Assembly: GCA_027483175.1 (NCBI GenBank)
Contig: JAIXVE010000282.1
Location: 1 to 52,510 of the forward strand
Reading direction: 5' to 3'
DNA: 52,510 bases
From: Verrucomicrobiaceae bacterium
GTDB taxonomy: Bacteria > Verrucomicrobiota > Verrucomicrobiia > Verrucomicrobiales > V1-33
Positions 8,362 to 17,564 of the stretch are shown here, in pieces (the stretch's first letter is position 1; each line of letters opens with the position of its first letter). A program made the translations under genes and the position numbers. The notes below the pieces were generated by a model. The model was not told where the DNA came from, made no database searches, and saw only the letters and a list, made by a program, of their open reading frames with translations.

Positions 8362-10086
8362 TCACAGCTTCTCGTAAAGGAACATCACCCGCCCAGGCGT
8401 GAACGACCACGTATCGTTGAAATAACCGCTGTCGATCCCACCCCAGATCATCATCGCACCGCCAGTCCACACCGCCGTGTGACCATTGCGCACGGGTGGC
8501 GCACCAACCAGCGGAAGTGCCGTCCAAACGTTGTCCACCGGTTGATACCGTCCCCCGACGTTCACCACACCATCTCTCTTCCGCCCCCAGACAAGCATCT
8601 CGCTCCCCGTCCAAACCGCGGTGTGGTCCGCTCCCGCCCCAGGGCCTCCAACCCCACTCATCGAAAACCAGCAGTCGCACGTCGGCAGGTACCTCCCTCC
8701 ACTATTCGAAGCAGCGACCGACAGTCCACCCCAGACAATCATCTCACTGCCAGTCCACACCGCCGTGTGATTCCGTCGCGCAGACGGCGCTTCAGTCGTC
8801 ACCACCGGCGACCAGGTGTTCGCCTCAGGCGCATAACGCCCGCCATCGTTCAATTCAGTGCTGTTGGCCCCTCCCCAGACAATCATCTCACGCCCCGTCC
8901 ACACCGCCGTGTGATCACGACGCGCAGTCGGCGCACCCACCGTGCTCACCGCCACCCAACTGTTCGCCGCCGGATTGTACCGCCCCCCGGTATTCACCGG
9001 ACCTCCCCAGACAATCATCTCACGCCCCGTCCACACCGCCGTATGCTCGCGCCGCGCGGTCGGCGCACCCACCGTGCTCACCGCCACCCAACTGTCCGTC
9101 ACCGGATTGTAACGCCCGCCATCGTTCAATCCACTGCCCCTCAATCCTCCCCACACAATCATCTCACCCCCCGTCCACACCGCCGTGTGATCCTGTCTCG
9201 CCCCAGGCGCATCAGCCGCACCCACCGCCGTCCAGTTGTTCGCAGCAGGATTATAACGCGCACCATCGCCCAGTACACTGCCGTCAAATCCACCCCAGAC
9301 AATCATCTCACTGCCAGTCCATACCGCCGTGTGATACCTGCGCCCTCCCGGCTGCGACCTCGCCACCCGCTGCTGCCACGCATCCATCGTCGCCGTCGAC
9401 CCGATCTTCACATACCCGGCATCGAGCAGTGCCTGACTCTCCAACATCGACAGCACCACACTTCCCTTGGGAACGCGCGCCTGACCGCTCGCCGTCAGAT
9501 TCGCCACCGCCGCTCCTCTCGCCAGTTGCTCAGCCTCCACCGATCCACCGGAAATCTTCGCCGACGTGACCGCACCGTCAGCCAGTTTCGCAGAACCCAC
9601 CGCACCGTCCGCAATCATCTCCGACGTGATCGCTCCATCCGCCACCCCTCCCGCCATCATCGCATAGCCCACCGCCGCTATTCGCTGATCCGGCCTCAAC
9701 TGCTGGGATCCATTCCTCCCATCGTCAAACCAGACACGCAGGTACACCCCCGCATTGCTGAAGACAGTTGCGGGCACGACCGTCATGTTCGGCAGCTTCG
9801 CATCCCCTAGCAGCACCGAGTACAGACCCGTCGCAACCTGAAGCTCGACCGCCTTCGCAGGTTCAGTACCCGCCACGCTCGTGCCATCATTGCTCCAGTA
9901 CGTTGCCGTTCCTTCCTCATTCACCAGAGCAAACTTGAACTTCCCGTCCCCGTTAAAATTCAACCCGTCCACCGCAATCCTTCCCTGATAGCTGATCACA
10001 CCCGGAACCTGTGCCGGAGCATCAGCCGCCAGCAAAACCAGTCCCGCCACAATGACAGATATCAATTTCATCAACTGTTTCCACAT
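8362..10086 (-). CDS. Exported kelch-repeat protein, 7 repeats, first of operon
   Basis: 574 residues. Signal peptide (MWKQLMKLISVIVAGLVLLAADAPAQ), the same head domain as its two downstream paralogues (about 27-245), then seven kelch repeats of 44-49 residues ending DTWSFTPG...LYEKL. Repeat 6 has VWGRKRDG in place of VWGG. Repeats 2 and 3 are nearly identical over the WVAVSTVGAPTARR segment, which points to recent duplication or gene conversion. GAGG lies 9 bases before the ATG. It is 106 bases downstream of the xylanase-like gene on the same strand. I see no strong promoter in that gap, so it may be cotranscribed or begin its own unit. The three paralogues share one architecture and probably one job at the cell surface. 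Confidence 0.85.
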   Translation of the reverse strand: MWKQLMKLISVIVAGLVLLAADAPAQVPGVISYQGRIAVDGLNFNGDGKFKFALVNEEGTATYWSNDGTSVAGTEPAKAVELQVATGLYSVLLGDAKLPNMTVVPATVFSNAGVYLRVWFDDGRNGSQQLRPDQRIAAVGYAMMAGGVADGAITSEMIADGAVGSAKLADGAVTSAKISGGSVEAEQLARGAAVANLTASGQARVPKGSVVLSMLESQALLDAGYVKIGSTATMDAWQQRVARSQPGGRRYHTAVWTGSEMIVWGGFDGSVLGDGARYNPAANNWTAVGAADAPGARQDHTAVWTGGEMIVWGGLRGSGLNDGGRYNPVTDSWVAVSTVGAPTARREHTAVWTGREMIVWGGPVNTGGRYNPAANSWVAVSTVGAPTARRDHTAVWTGREMIVWGGANSTELNDGGRYAPEANTWSPVVTTEAPSARRNHTAVWTGSEMIVWGGLSVAASNSGGRYLPTCDCWFSMSGVGGPGAGADHTAVWTGSEMLVWGRKRDGVVNVGGRYQPVDNVWTALPLVGAPPVRNGHTAVWTGGAMMIWGGIDSGYFNDTWSFTPGRVMFLYEKL

Positions 10087-10192
10087 TCGCGCCCACCTCT
10101 AAATCCAATCCCCGGAATCCGCAACACATTATCCCCGCGACTAGCCGCGCCACTGCACCATAGCCCCTGTCAGAGCCCTCCAATCCTGACAA

Positions 10193-12007
10193 TCACGGCA
10201 CCGTCACCGTCACCGCACTGCCGTCCGCACCGTGCTTCGCCTCCACCGTCTTCGTCTTCCCGTCCCGCTCCACCGTGATGTCATACCACCCGTAGTACCC
10301 CGGCGTGACCACCTTGCCGTCCGCACCACTCGTCAGTTCCTCCCTCGTCCACCACTTCGTCTTCACAAGATCGCGCCACACCCTGACCGCCGGGCGCTCT
10401 GTCCAGTCAGCCTTGAACATCGCCGCCGTCGGCTTCCAGTGACGGTTTTCCCAGAATCCCCAGATCACAAACCCTGTCATCTGCGGGTGACTGTAGCAAA
10501 GCGTCAGCATGTCCCTCAGATGGTCCGCATGCAGCTGATCATCCACCGTCGCCAGATCATACTCCGTCACCGTCAGCAGCTTCACCAGCCGCCCGAACCG
10601 CTCGTAAATCCCCCATTCCTCCTCGATCCCCCGGATCGCCGCGTCGCTGAAGTGACTCTGAAATCCGCAGCCGTCCGGCGTCTGCCCTTTTCCTATCATG
10701 TGCTTCACATGCCCCTCGAAGGCGTCCGTCCGCTCCTCGCTGAACGCGTCCTCATTCACAAACAGCAGCTTGTCCGTCAGCGGCCGGATCCTGCCGTAAA
10801 TCTCCGGATACGCATCCGGCCCGATCACTCGATAGAGCGCATCCGCCTCCACAAACGGCACCGGGTGATTCAACGCATCCCATTCATCCACATACGGCGC
10901 ACAGAACGGCAGCACATGCCGGAAATGCCGGTCATAGCGCGCCAGCAATCCCGCCGCTCCTCCCTTCCTGACTTCCTCAGCCGCCCATGGCTCAAGATAA
11001 CCCCAGCACAGATAATGCCCGCGCGTCGTCATCCTCCGGTCCTGCGCCCACTGCATCATCCACTGCACCGCAGTCCCCGCACGCCGCCGCATCGTCTCCT
11101 CCCACGGCTTCGCCGGATCGGCATCCCCGTCAATATTCCCCACTCGCAACCCGTTCTCCGGCACTAGCCGACTGAACAGCTCATCCGCCACCTCCCGATA
11201 CCGCATCTCATCCGCCCGCGTCAGCCCGCCCCCAAGCCCCGACAGCATCTCCACATCCACCGCACTCCCGAACCCGAACAGGTGCCGCTTCATCGCCACC
11301 TTCACCCGCACCCCCGCAACCGCCCGACCCTCCGCATCGACCACCCCAACCGACAGTCTCCCCCGCCGCAGCGCCTCGATCCGCCTTGCCGCCGCCTCCC
11401 GCCACGGTGCCTCCAGCTCCCTGCCATCGTAGGTCGACGCCATCCGCGGAGCCCGGAACACATCAAACCCAACCGGAAACCGGTACACCTGCAGGTCCCC
11501 TATCTCGATCGCCTGCTTCGCCTCCCCCGCATGAATCTTCGCAATCCCCGTGCCCTCCGGCAGCGCCTCCGCCGCAGTGAAACTGAAAAACGTCGTCCCC
11601 CATTCCCGGCCCACACTCCATTGCCGCCACAATGGCGTCTTCCCGTAATCCTTCGTATTCTGAATCGCCACAGAAACCCGGCCTCGCCCATCCGGCTTCT
11701 CCGACCTAACCGTCCGCGCCCGGATCACCACCAGCCCCACCTGATCCTTCGCCAGCCCGCCATCAAACCGACGGCCCACCGCAAGGTTATAACTCTTCTC
11801 CAGCTTCCCCGGCGACTCCAGCAGAAACCCACCCTCGGTCTTCGTAATCCGTCCCTCCTCCGGACCCGGTCGCGTCGGCTGCATCGGCACACCCGGCAGC
11901 AACGCCACCGCCTCAGGCGGCAACACCGGCTCTTCAGCGCCAAGGGCCATCGCACCCAGCGCCACAGCAATGAATTGGAAGAAACACTTCATCTCAATTC
12001 TCCGCAT
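10193..12007 (-). CDS. GH10-like endo-1,4-beta-xylanase homologue lacking the usual acid/base Glu
   Basis: 604 residues with a signal peptide (about 1-24, MALGAEE). Residues 40-190 form a CBM-like N-terminal beta domain, residues 250-540 the GH10 barrel, and a short beta tail ends the protein. Barrel landmarks are RLVPENGLRVGNID, TRGHYLCWGY and EWDALNHP. The last corresponds to the family motif WDxxNE but has His381 instead of the catalytic acid/base glutamate. The nucleophile strand TVTEYDL is intact (Glu482), and the 101-residue distance fits GH10. Normal retaining xylanase chemistry is therefore doubtful. GGAGG lies 7 bases before the ATG at 12007, just after the stop of the LamG-like gene. 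It is third in an operon with that gene and the pyruvyl-transferase-like gene. Confidence 0.8.
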   Translation of the reverse strand: MRRIEMKCFFQFIAVALGAMALGAEEPVLPPEAVALLPGVPMQPTRPGPEEGRITKTEGGFLLESPGKLEKSYNLAVGRRFDGGLAKDQVGLVVIRARTVRSEKPDGRGRVSVAIQNTKDYGKTPLWRQWSVGREWGTTFFSFTAAEALPEGTGIAKIHAGEAKQAIEIGDLQVYRFPVGFDVFRAPRMASTYDGRELEAPWREAAARRIEALRRGRLSVGVVDAEGRAVAGVRVKVAMKRHLFGFGSAVDVEMLSGLGGGLTRADEMRYREVADELFSRLVPENGLRVGNIDGDADPAKPWEETMRRRAGTAVQWMMQWAQDRRMTTRGHYLCWGYLEPWAAEEVRKGGAAGLLARYDRHFRHVLPFCAPYVDEWDALNHPVPFVEADALYRVIGPDAYPEIYGRIRPLTDKLLFVNEDAFSEERTDAFEGHVKHMIGKGQTPDGCGFQSHFSDAAIRGIEEEWGIYERFGRLVKLLTVTEYDLATVDDQLHADHLRDMLTLCYSHPQMTGFVIWGFWENRHWKPTAAMFKADWTERPAVRVWRDLVKTKWWTREELTSGADGKVVTPGYYGWYDITVERDGKTKTVEAKHGADGSAVTVTVP

Positions 12008-12019
12008 GCATCATCCTCC

Positions 12020-13306
12020 TCACTTCCGCAACCCATCCTCCTCCACCAACACCCCCTCCACCGGTCCCTCCCGCAGCGCCGCCAGCTTCCCTAGCTCCTC
12101 CGCCCCCAGCGCCCGCCCGAACACCGCCACCCCGCCAATCCATCCCGTAAACCCCACCCCGCGACTGCTGTGAATCACCCGCCCGATCGTGAACGGCCCG
12201 CCCTCCGCCGCATCCTCCGGCTCATAAAGCCCATGCGGATACCACCACGGATTCAATCGCAGCGCCACTAACTCCCGGCCAACTTCCTCACCCCCGCGCA
12301 GCTCCACCCGGACTTTCGTGTACCGATACTCACGCAACTCCACACGCTCGTCCCCGGCCTCCCTCAGCACATTCACCGCCACCGGCACGTCCTCCGGCGG
12401 ATTGTAATACTGATCCTTCGGAAAACACTCATCCTCCCCCTCCTGCAGCCCCGGCAACCCAGCCATCCATCCCTGCCGGTACGCCTCCCACGCCGAAACC
12501 AGCAACCTGTCCTGCTTCGGATTCACTAACCATCGATCCCCGGCAACCCCGTTCAGCCACCCGACCAGTTCATCCCGCTCATCGTCAAAAGTCATCGCAA
12601 AACACACCCACGACCGGTCTAACACCTCCACCGGCGACTCCGCCGGCACTTCCGGAGCCACCCCCGCCGAGTTGCTCTTGTGCAGCGCATACTTGTTCAG
12701 AAACGAACTCGCACCATTCTCCGACACGTGCCCGCACGCACTCCCCGCCTTGTTCAGCCCCGCAAACAACGCGTACTGCCGCCGCCCGCGCTCCACCCGC
12801 TTCACCCCGCCCGTCTCCTTCTCCTTCAGATCCGTGCCCTCATGCCAGATCCCCGCCAGCGCATGATTCCCACTCTCCCGGATCGCCCACACCACCACCG
12901 TCACCGACCTGCCCGCGCCTTTGATATCCAGCGCACTCCCATGCAGCCGCTCCCGCGGAACATACAGCAGCGGCCGGAACGTCGCATCCTCCTCCTTCTT
13001 TATCCGGATCGCATTCCCAAACGGCCCACGCCCCAGACTCGGAAAATCACCCTGCGTCGCCTCGCGACCCTCTCCCCAGTAATCCCTCACATAATTCCCC
13101 GCCTCCAGCGCATACTCGTTCATCTCCCCTCGCGGCACATGCGCCGTGAACCGCCGCTCGTACCCTTCCTCTCGCTTCACAAAATCCCAGAACGCCACCA
13201 GCCCCGGAATCCCCGTCACCACTCCCACCCGCTCCGCTCCTGACATTCCCTCGCCCGCGCGCAGCACCGCACTAGCCATCCCCAGCAATGCCAGCGCCAC
13301 TCTCAT
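12020..13306 (-). CDS. Exported LamG/concanavalin-like protein
   Basis: 428 residues with a signal peptide ([20 protein letters not shown]). The body has lectin-like beta signatures: LVAFWDF near residue 40, [15 protein letters not shown] near 130, [22 protein letters not shown] near 235, and a C-terminal GRVIHSSRG...[18 protein letters not shown]. This last pattern is typical of LamG/laminin-G-like proteins of PVC bacteria, where a jellyroll is closed by a strand before a short helix. It probably binds or processes a polysaccharide, but no catalytic residues are identifiable. Its ATG overlaps the upstream stop by four bases (ATGA, 13303-13306), so it is coupled to the pyruvyl-transferase-like gene, and it precedes the GH10-like gene by 12 bases. 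Confidence 0.7.
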   Translation of the reverse strand: MRVALALLGMASAVLRAGEGMSGAERVGVVTGIPGLVAFWDFVKREEGYERRFTAHVPRGEMNEYALEAGNYVRDYWGEGREATQGDFPSLGRGPFGNAIRIKKEEDATFRPLLYVPRERLHGSALDIKGAGRSVTVVVWAIRESGNHALAGIWHEGTDLKEKETGGVKRVERGRRQYALFAGLNKAGSACGHVSENGASSFLNKYALHKSNSAGVAPEVPAESPVEVLDRSWVCFAMTFDDERDELVGWLNGVAGDRWLVNPKQDRLLVSAWEAYRQGWMAGLPGLQEGEDECFPKDQYYNPPEDVPVAVNVLREAGDERVELREYRYTKVRVELRGGEEVGRELVALRLNPWWYPHGLYEPEDAAEGGPFTIGRVIHSSRGVGFTGWIGGVAVFGRALGAEELGKLAALREGPVEGVLVEEDGLRK

Positions 13307-14568
13307 GATTGCGGCAATTGCTGTCTCAGCACACCAGCCATCTCGCGATGCCGCTCGCGCACCAGTTCCCTCGCCTTAGCCGCCCGCTCCCGCGCCGCCC
13401 CCGGTTCCCTCACCATCTCCAGCACCGCCCCGGACAACCGCTCCACTTCCTCCTCCCGATCGAAATCAAACAGCCAATCCCCCAGCCCGATGTCCCGCCA
13501 CATCATCCCTTTGCTCGTCTGCTCCGCCCACCGGCACACCACCGCCGGCACGCCATTCCCAATGCACAGAATCGGCGAATGCATCTCGTGCCCGAACAAC
13601 CCCGCACTCCGCCGGTACGTGCTCACCGCCTCCCCCGTCAGCCAGTAATCCTCCCGCCACACACAGCGTCCCCTAACTTCCTCCGGCAGCCGGTCATAGA
13701 TCATCTCCTTGTTCACCGCCATCTGCGTCTCGTCCTCCGGACACAGCAGCACCTTCAATTCCGTCTGCTTCACCACCGCCATGATCGCCTCCCGCAACGG
13801 CCGGCAGTCATGCTCCTTCATCGCCTCGTTGCGCGCATGCTTCCGCTCATCGCGCCCCACCCGCTTCGCCGGAATCGCCCAGTACGGCGTATAACGAAGT
13901 CTCGCAATGCAGCACACAAACTTCCCTTCCTCCAACCCATGCGCCTTCAGAAACGCCTCCGCTCGCGCCTCGTCCCTCACATCCGCCGCAAACGCCCCGT
14001 CCGGCCCGAACCCCATCACCGGACTAGCACATCCCCGCTCCTTCGCCACCGCCAGCGATACCGAATCCCGGAAATACACAAACCGCGCCCCGCTCAGCAC
14101 CCCAATCGTCCGCGCCACCACGTCCTCCGCAGCACGATCCACCCCCGTCGGCGGCGTCACCCCAAAAGTGATCCCGAACACGCCATAAGGCTTCCCCGTC
14201 GCCTCCCGCCAACGCACCACATCCCGCTCCGCCACCAGCGACGGCCCCGACCCGTGCAGCAGAAAATCACATTCCCCAAACGCACGCTTCAACTCCCCCT
14301 CGCTCTCCACAATCTCAACCCTCGGAAACCTCGCCCGCAGCATCTCCCTAACCCCATTGCCCACACTGCTCGGCCACAACCTCACCTCCGCCTCCGGCAA
14401 CTCCCGCTCCAGCACCGCCAGCACCCCCGGCGTGTGCGCAATGTCTCCAATGTTCACCGTCTGCCACGACGAACGCAGCAGAATCCGCGGCACCCGCTTC
14501 GTCCCCCCGCAGGCAGACGCAGCGATCGCCTCCAGCATCGTCCCCTTCACAAACTGCCGTCGGTTCAT
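13303..14568 (-). CDS. Tat-exported polysaccharide pyruvyl transferase family protein
   Basis: 421 residues. It begins [10 protein letters not shown], a twin-arginine signal, with a short hydrophobic stretch and a Cys-Gly-Gly near residue 20. The rest matches the WcaK/AmsJ pyruvyl transferase fold: [15 protein letters not shown] at about 34, [19 protein letters not shown] in the middle, [19 protein letters not shown] near 330 and a C-terminal helical tail. Cytoplasmic members add pyruvate ketals to exopolysaccharides. A Tat signal on this fold is unusual for that job, so the exported member may act on or bind polysaccharide differently. First gene of the three-gene operon, divergent from the sulfatase. 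Confidence 0.7.
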   Translation of the reverse strand: MNRRQFVKGTMLEAIAASACGGTKRVPRILLRSSWQTVNIGDIAHTPGVLAVLERELPEAEVRLWPSSVGNGVREMLRARFPRVEIVESEGELKRAFGECDFLLHGSGPSLVAERDVVRWREATGKPYGVFGITFGVTPPTGVDRAAEDVVARTIGVLSGARFVYFRDSVSLAVAKERGCASPVMGFGPDGAFAADVRDEARAEAFLKAHGLEEGKFVCCIARLRYTPYWAIPAKRVGRDERKHARNEAMKEHDCRPLREAIMAVVKQTELKVLLCPEDETQMAVNKEMIYDRLPEEVRGRCVWREDYWLTGEAVSTYRRSAGLFGHEMHSPILCIGNGVPAVVCRWAEQTSKGMMWRDIGLGDWLFDFDREEEVERLSGAVLEMVREPGAARERAAKARELVRERHREMAGVLRQQLPQS

Positions 14569-14679
14569 CTCCCCCTTCTACCGGATTTCCTCCACAACGC
14601 AATCCTCCGTCTCCATCCCCTCCCCAACCCTGCGCCAATGCGGACTGGCCACCCGCCCCAATCCTCCCATCATGCCTCC
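14569..14679. promoter_or_regulatory. Divergent promoter region
   Basis: 111 bp separate the starts of the pyruvyl-transferase-like gene (minus) and the sulfatase (plus). Promoters for both must lie here or overlap the coding ends. I see no convincing -35/-10 pair and no palindrome. A purine-rich GGGGGAG lies just before the minus-strand ATG and serves as its ribosome binding site. Confidence 0.4.
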
Positions 14680-16056
14680 ATGAAATCATCCGCCCCTCTC
14701 CTCATCGCCCTCGCTTCAGCCCTCCTCACCCTGCACCCGCACTCCGCTGCCGCCGCCACCAAACCGAATATCCTCATCATCATCGCCGACGACATGGGCT
14801 ACGCCGACGTCGGCTTCCACGGCTGCCGCGACATCCCCACCCCCAATCTCGACTCCCTCGCCCGCGACGGCATCCGCTGCTCCAGCGGCTACGTCACCGG
14901 CCCCTACTGCTCACCAACCCGCGCCGCCCTCCTCTCCGGCCGCGCCCAGACCAGATTCGGCCACGAATTCAATCCCTCAGGCCCCAACGGCGGCCTCCCC
15001 CTCACCGAATCCACCCTCGCCAACCGCCTCAAATCCGCAGGCTACCACACCGGCCTCGTCGGCAAATGGCACCTCGGCAACTCCCCCGATCACCACCCGC
15101 TCCAGCGCGGCTTCGACGAATTCTTCGGCTTCCTCGGCGGTGCCCACAGCTACACCAACCCTAACGGCATTCAGCGCGGCACCGATCCAATCCCATCCCT
15201 CGACTACTCCACCACCGCCTTCGGCCGCGAGGCCTCCAGCTTCGTCCAGCGCCACGCCGCCAACCCATGGTTCCTCTGCCTCGCCTTCAACGCCGTCCAC
15301 ACTCCCCTCGAAGCCACCCCCGAGGACCTCGCTAGCTTCGCCACCATCACCGACCCCCAACGCCGCACCTACGCCGCCATGCTCTCCTCCATGGACGCCG
15401 CCATCGGTCGTCTCCGCGCCACCCTTTCCTCCACCGGCCAGTCCGAAAACACGCTCATCGCCTTCTTCAGCGACAACGGCGGCCCCGTCATGCGCGGCGT
15501 CACCGTCAACGGCTCTAACAATTCACCGCTCCGCGGCAGCAAACGCACCACGCTGGAAGGCGGCATCCGCGTCCCCTTCGTCGTCACATGGCCCGGCCAT
15601 CTGAAACCCGGCGTCTTCCCCCATCCCGTCGTCCAGACCGACCTCCACGCCACCGCACTCGCCGCCGCCGGCATCTCCCCGGACCCCGCATGGAAAATCG
15701 AAGGCACCAATCTCCTCCCTCACTTCTCCGGCACAACTGCCACTCCCCCTCACGACGCCCTCTTCTGGCGCTTCGGTGATCAAATGGCCATCCTCGCCAA
15801 CGGCTTCAAACTCGTCCGCCACGACACCACCGCCGACGGTGCCGAAACCGGCATCTCCCCTCCGCGCCTCTACAACCTCACCAGCGACATCTCCGAATCC
15901 AAAGACCTCGCCGCCACCCACCCTGACAAACTCGCCGCACTCCAGTCACTCTGGGACCAGTGGAACCGTTCCAACATCGCCCCGCTCTGGGGCGCAGACC
16001 ACACCCGCCCGCGCAAACCTCAACCCAACGGCCGCCGCCGCCCCGCCAACCCCTGA
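14680..16056 (+). CDS. Formylglycine-dependent sulfatase (arylsulfatase family)
   Basis: 458 residues from the ATG at 14680. The long in-frame extension upstream is only antisense to the neighbouring gene. Signal peptide (MKSSAPLLIALASALLTLHPHSAAAA). ADDMGYADVG at about 37 supplies metal-binding aspartates. YCSPTRAALLSGR carries Cys77, the residue converted to formylglycine in C-type sulfatases. GLVGKWHLG and FFSDNGG follow in the correct order. Family members hydrolyse sulfate esters of carbohydrates in the periplasm or outside the cell. Activation needs a formylglycine-generating enzyme, which is not in the window. It is followed on the same strand by a DUF1501 protein. The C-terminus has a basic Pro/Arg tail of about 20 residues. 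Confidence 0.9.
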   Translation: MKSSAPLLIALASALLTLHPHSAAAATKPNILIIIADDMGYADVGFHGCRDIPTPNLDSLARDGIRCSSGYVTGPYCSPTRAALLSGRAQTRFGHEFNPSGPNGGLPLTESTLANRLKSAGYHTGLVGKWHLGNSPDHHPLQRGFDEFFGFLGGAHSYTNPNGIQRGTDPIPSLDYSTTAFGREASSFVQRHAANPWFLCLAFNAVHTPLEATPEDLASFATITDPQRRTYAAMLSSMDAAIGRLRATLSSTGQSENTLIAFFSDNGGPVMRGVTVNGSNNSPLRGSKRTTLEGGIRVPFVVTWPGHLKPGVFPHPVVQTDLHATALAAAGISPDPAWKIEGTNLLPHFSGTTATPPHDALFWRFGDQMAILANGFKLVRHDTTADGAETGISPPRLYNLTSDISESKDLAATHPDKLAALQSLWDQWNRSNIAPLWGADHTRPRKPQPNGRRRPANP

Positions 16057-16144
16057 CCTCCCGCTTCCCCTGTAATGCCGCGGCCGCCACACCCGTATGC
16101 TCCCTCATCCCATGTCCGCCGCCGCCTCCCCTCTCCCTCACCCC

Positions 16145-17551
16145 ATGCGCCGCCGCGACTTCCTCTGGAACGCCGGCGGCGGCCTCGCCGGTCTCGCCTG
16201 CTCCCGTCTCCTCGCCCTCGACTCCCTCGCCACTCCACCACCGCCCGAATTCAACGGCGGCATCCATCACCCCGCCAGGGTCAAACGCGTCATCCAGCTT
16301 TTCATGAATGGCGGCGCCAGCCCCATGGACACGTTCGACTACAAGCCCGCTCTCGAAAAGCACCACGGTCAGATGCTAGGCCCCAAGGTCAGACCAGAAG
16401 GCCAGACCGGCGATTGCGGTGCCGTCATGAAAAGCCCGTTCGCCTTCCAGCAGCACGGCCAGTCCGGCCGCTGGGTCAGCTCCGTCTTCCCCGAACAGGC
16501 CCAACTCGTCGACCGCATGGCCTTCCTCATGGCCATGACCTCCAAAACCAGCGTCCACGGCCCCGCCAGCTACATGATGAACACCGGCTTCACCCTGCCA
16601 GGTTTCCCCTGCATGGGCGCATGGATCACCTACGCCCTCGGCAGTCTCTCCGATAACCTCCCGGACTTCGTCGTCCTCCCAGATGCCCGCGGCCTCCCCT
16701 ACAACCAGCGCGCTAACTTCAGCGCCGGCTTCCTCCCCGCCCGCCACCAGGGCACCGTCATCAACGCCTCCTCACCCCAGCCCGTCCCCGACCTCTTCCC
16801 TGACAAAAAATACGCCTTCACCGGCCCCGATGCCGACCGCGACGCCATGGCCGTCCTCAAAGCCATGAACTCCACCCACGCCGCCGCCCGCCCCGGCGAC
16901 TCCAGACTCGACGCCCGCATCGCCGGCTACGAACTCGCCGCTCGCATGCAGCTCACCGCCCCGGAAGCCTTCGACCTCTCCCGCGAATCCGACGCCACCC
17001 GCTCCAGCTACGGCATGGACCGCAAGGAAACCGAAGACTTCGGCCGCCGTTGTCTCCTCGCACGCCGCCTCATCGAACGCGGCTCCCGCGTCGTCCAGGT
17101 CTGGAGCGGTCCCCAGGGAGCCGCCGACAACTGGGACAATCACGGCAACATCCAGACCGAACTCCCCGCCATCGCCGTCAGCGTCGACCGCCCCATCGCT
17201 ACCCTCCTGGAAGACCTCGCCCAGCGCGGTCTCCTCGACGACACGCTCGTCATCTGGACCACCGAATTCGGCCGCACTCCCTTCACCCAGGGCAGCGCCG
17301 GCCGCGACCACAACGGCGGGAGCTTCGTCACATGGCTCGCCGGCGCAGGTATCAAACCCGGCACCGCCTACGGCAGCAGCGACGAACTCGGCGGCAAAGC
17401 CGCCGAAGGCATCACATGGTGCTACGACCTCCACGCCACCATCCTCCACCTCATGGGCATCGACCACGAGAAACTCACCTTCCGCACCGCCGGCGTCGAC
17501 CGCCGTCTCACCGATGTCCACGGCCACGTCATCCGCGACATCCTCGCCTGA
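16145..17551 (+). CDS. Tat-exported DUF1501 protein
   Basis: 468 residues from the ATG at 16145, chosen because it places MRRRDFLWNAGG, a twin-arginine signal, at the N-terminus. In-frame ATGs at 16097 and 16112 are possible and none has a ribosome binding site. DUF1501 landmarks: LFMNGGASPMDTFDYKP, SGRWVSSVFPEQAQLVDRM, YGMDRKETEDFGRRCLLARRL, VWSGPQGAADNWDNHGN, TEFGRTPF, GRDHN and ITWCYDLHATILHLMG. The family belongs to the alkaline-phosphatase/sulfatase superfamily, is common in Planctomycetes and Verrucomicrobia, and has no firmly established substrate. It lies 88 bp after the sulfatase and probably shares its transcript. Its stop is only 13 bp from the convergent histidine phosphatase stop. 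Confidence 0.85.
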   Translation: MRRRDFLWNAGGGLAGLACSRLLALDSLATPPPPEFNGGIHHPARVKRVIQLFMNGGASPMDTFDYKPALEKHHGQMLGPKVRPEGQTGDCGAVMKSPFAFQQHGQSGRWVSSVFPEQAQLVDRMAFLMAMTSKTSVHGPASYMMNTGFTLPGFPCMGAWITYALGSLSDNLPDFVVLPDARGLPYNQRANFSAGFLPARHQGTVINASSPQPVPDLFPDKKYAFTGPDADRDAMAVLKAMNSTHAAARPGDSRLDARIAGYELAARMQLTAPEAFDLSRESDATRSSYGMDRKETEDFGRRCLLARRLIERGSRVVQVWSGPQGAADNWDNHGNIQTELPAIAVSVDRPIATLLEDLAQRGLLDDTLVIWTTEFGRTPFTQGSAGRDHNGGSFVTWLAGAGIKPGTAYGSSDELGGKAAEGITWCYDLHATILHLMGIDHEKLTFRTAGVDRRLTDVHGHVIRDILA

Positions 17552-17564
17552 CCCGCCCGACACC

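Larger units (their letters stand above)
2640..9345 (-). repeat. DNA-level kelch repeat arrays (7 + 21 + 7 units)
   Basis: The 35 protein repeats are also close repeats at DNA level. The segment encoding VWTGSEMIVWGG recurs about every 130-170 bp in near-identical codons within three arrays, at about 2640-3640, 4430-7540 and 8390-9340. Conservation of synonymous positions means unequal crossing over and gene conversion are likely, and short-read assemblies may collapse here. Confidence 0.8.

Noticed and set aside
8279..8680. N-terminal extension of the 21-repeat kelch protein
   Set aside because: It is another-frame shadow of the last kelch repeats of the preceding gene. A signal peptide with a ribosome binding site starts at 8278.
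13309..14679. Long N-terminal extension of the sulfatase frame
   Set aside because: It is antisense to the pyruvyl-transferase-like gene and Pro/Arg/His-rich. The sulfatase signal peptide starts at 14680.
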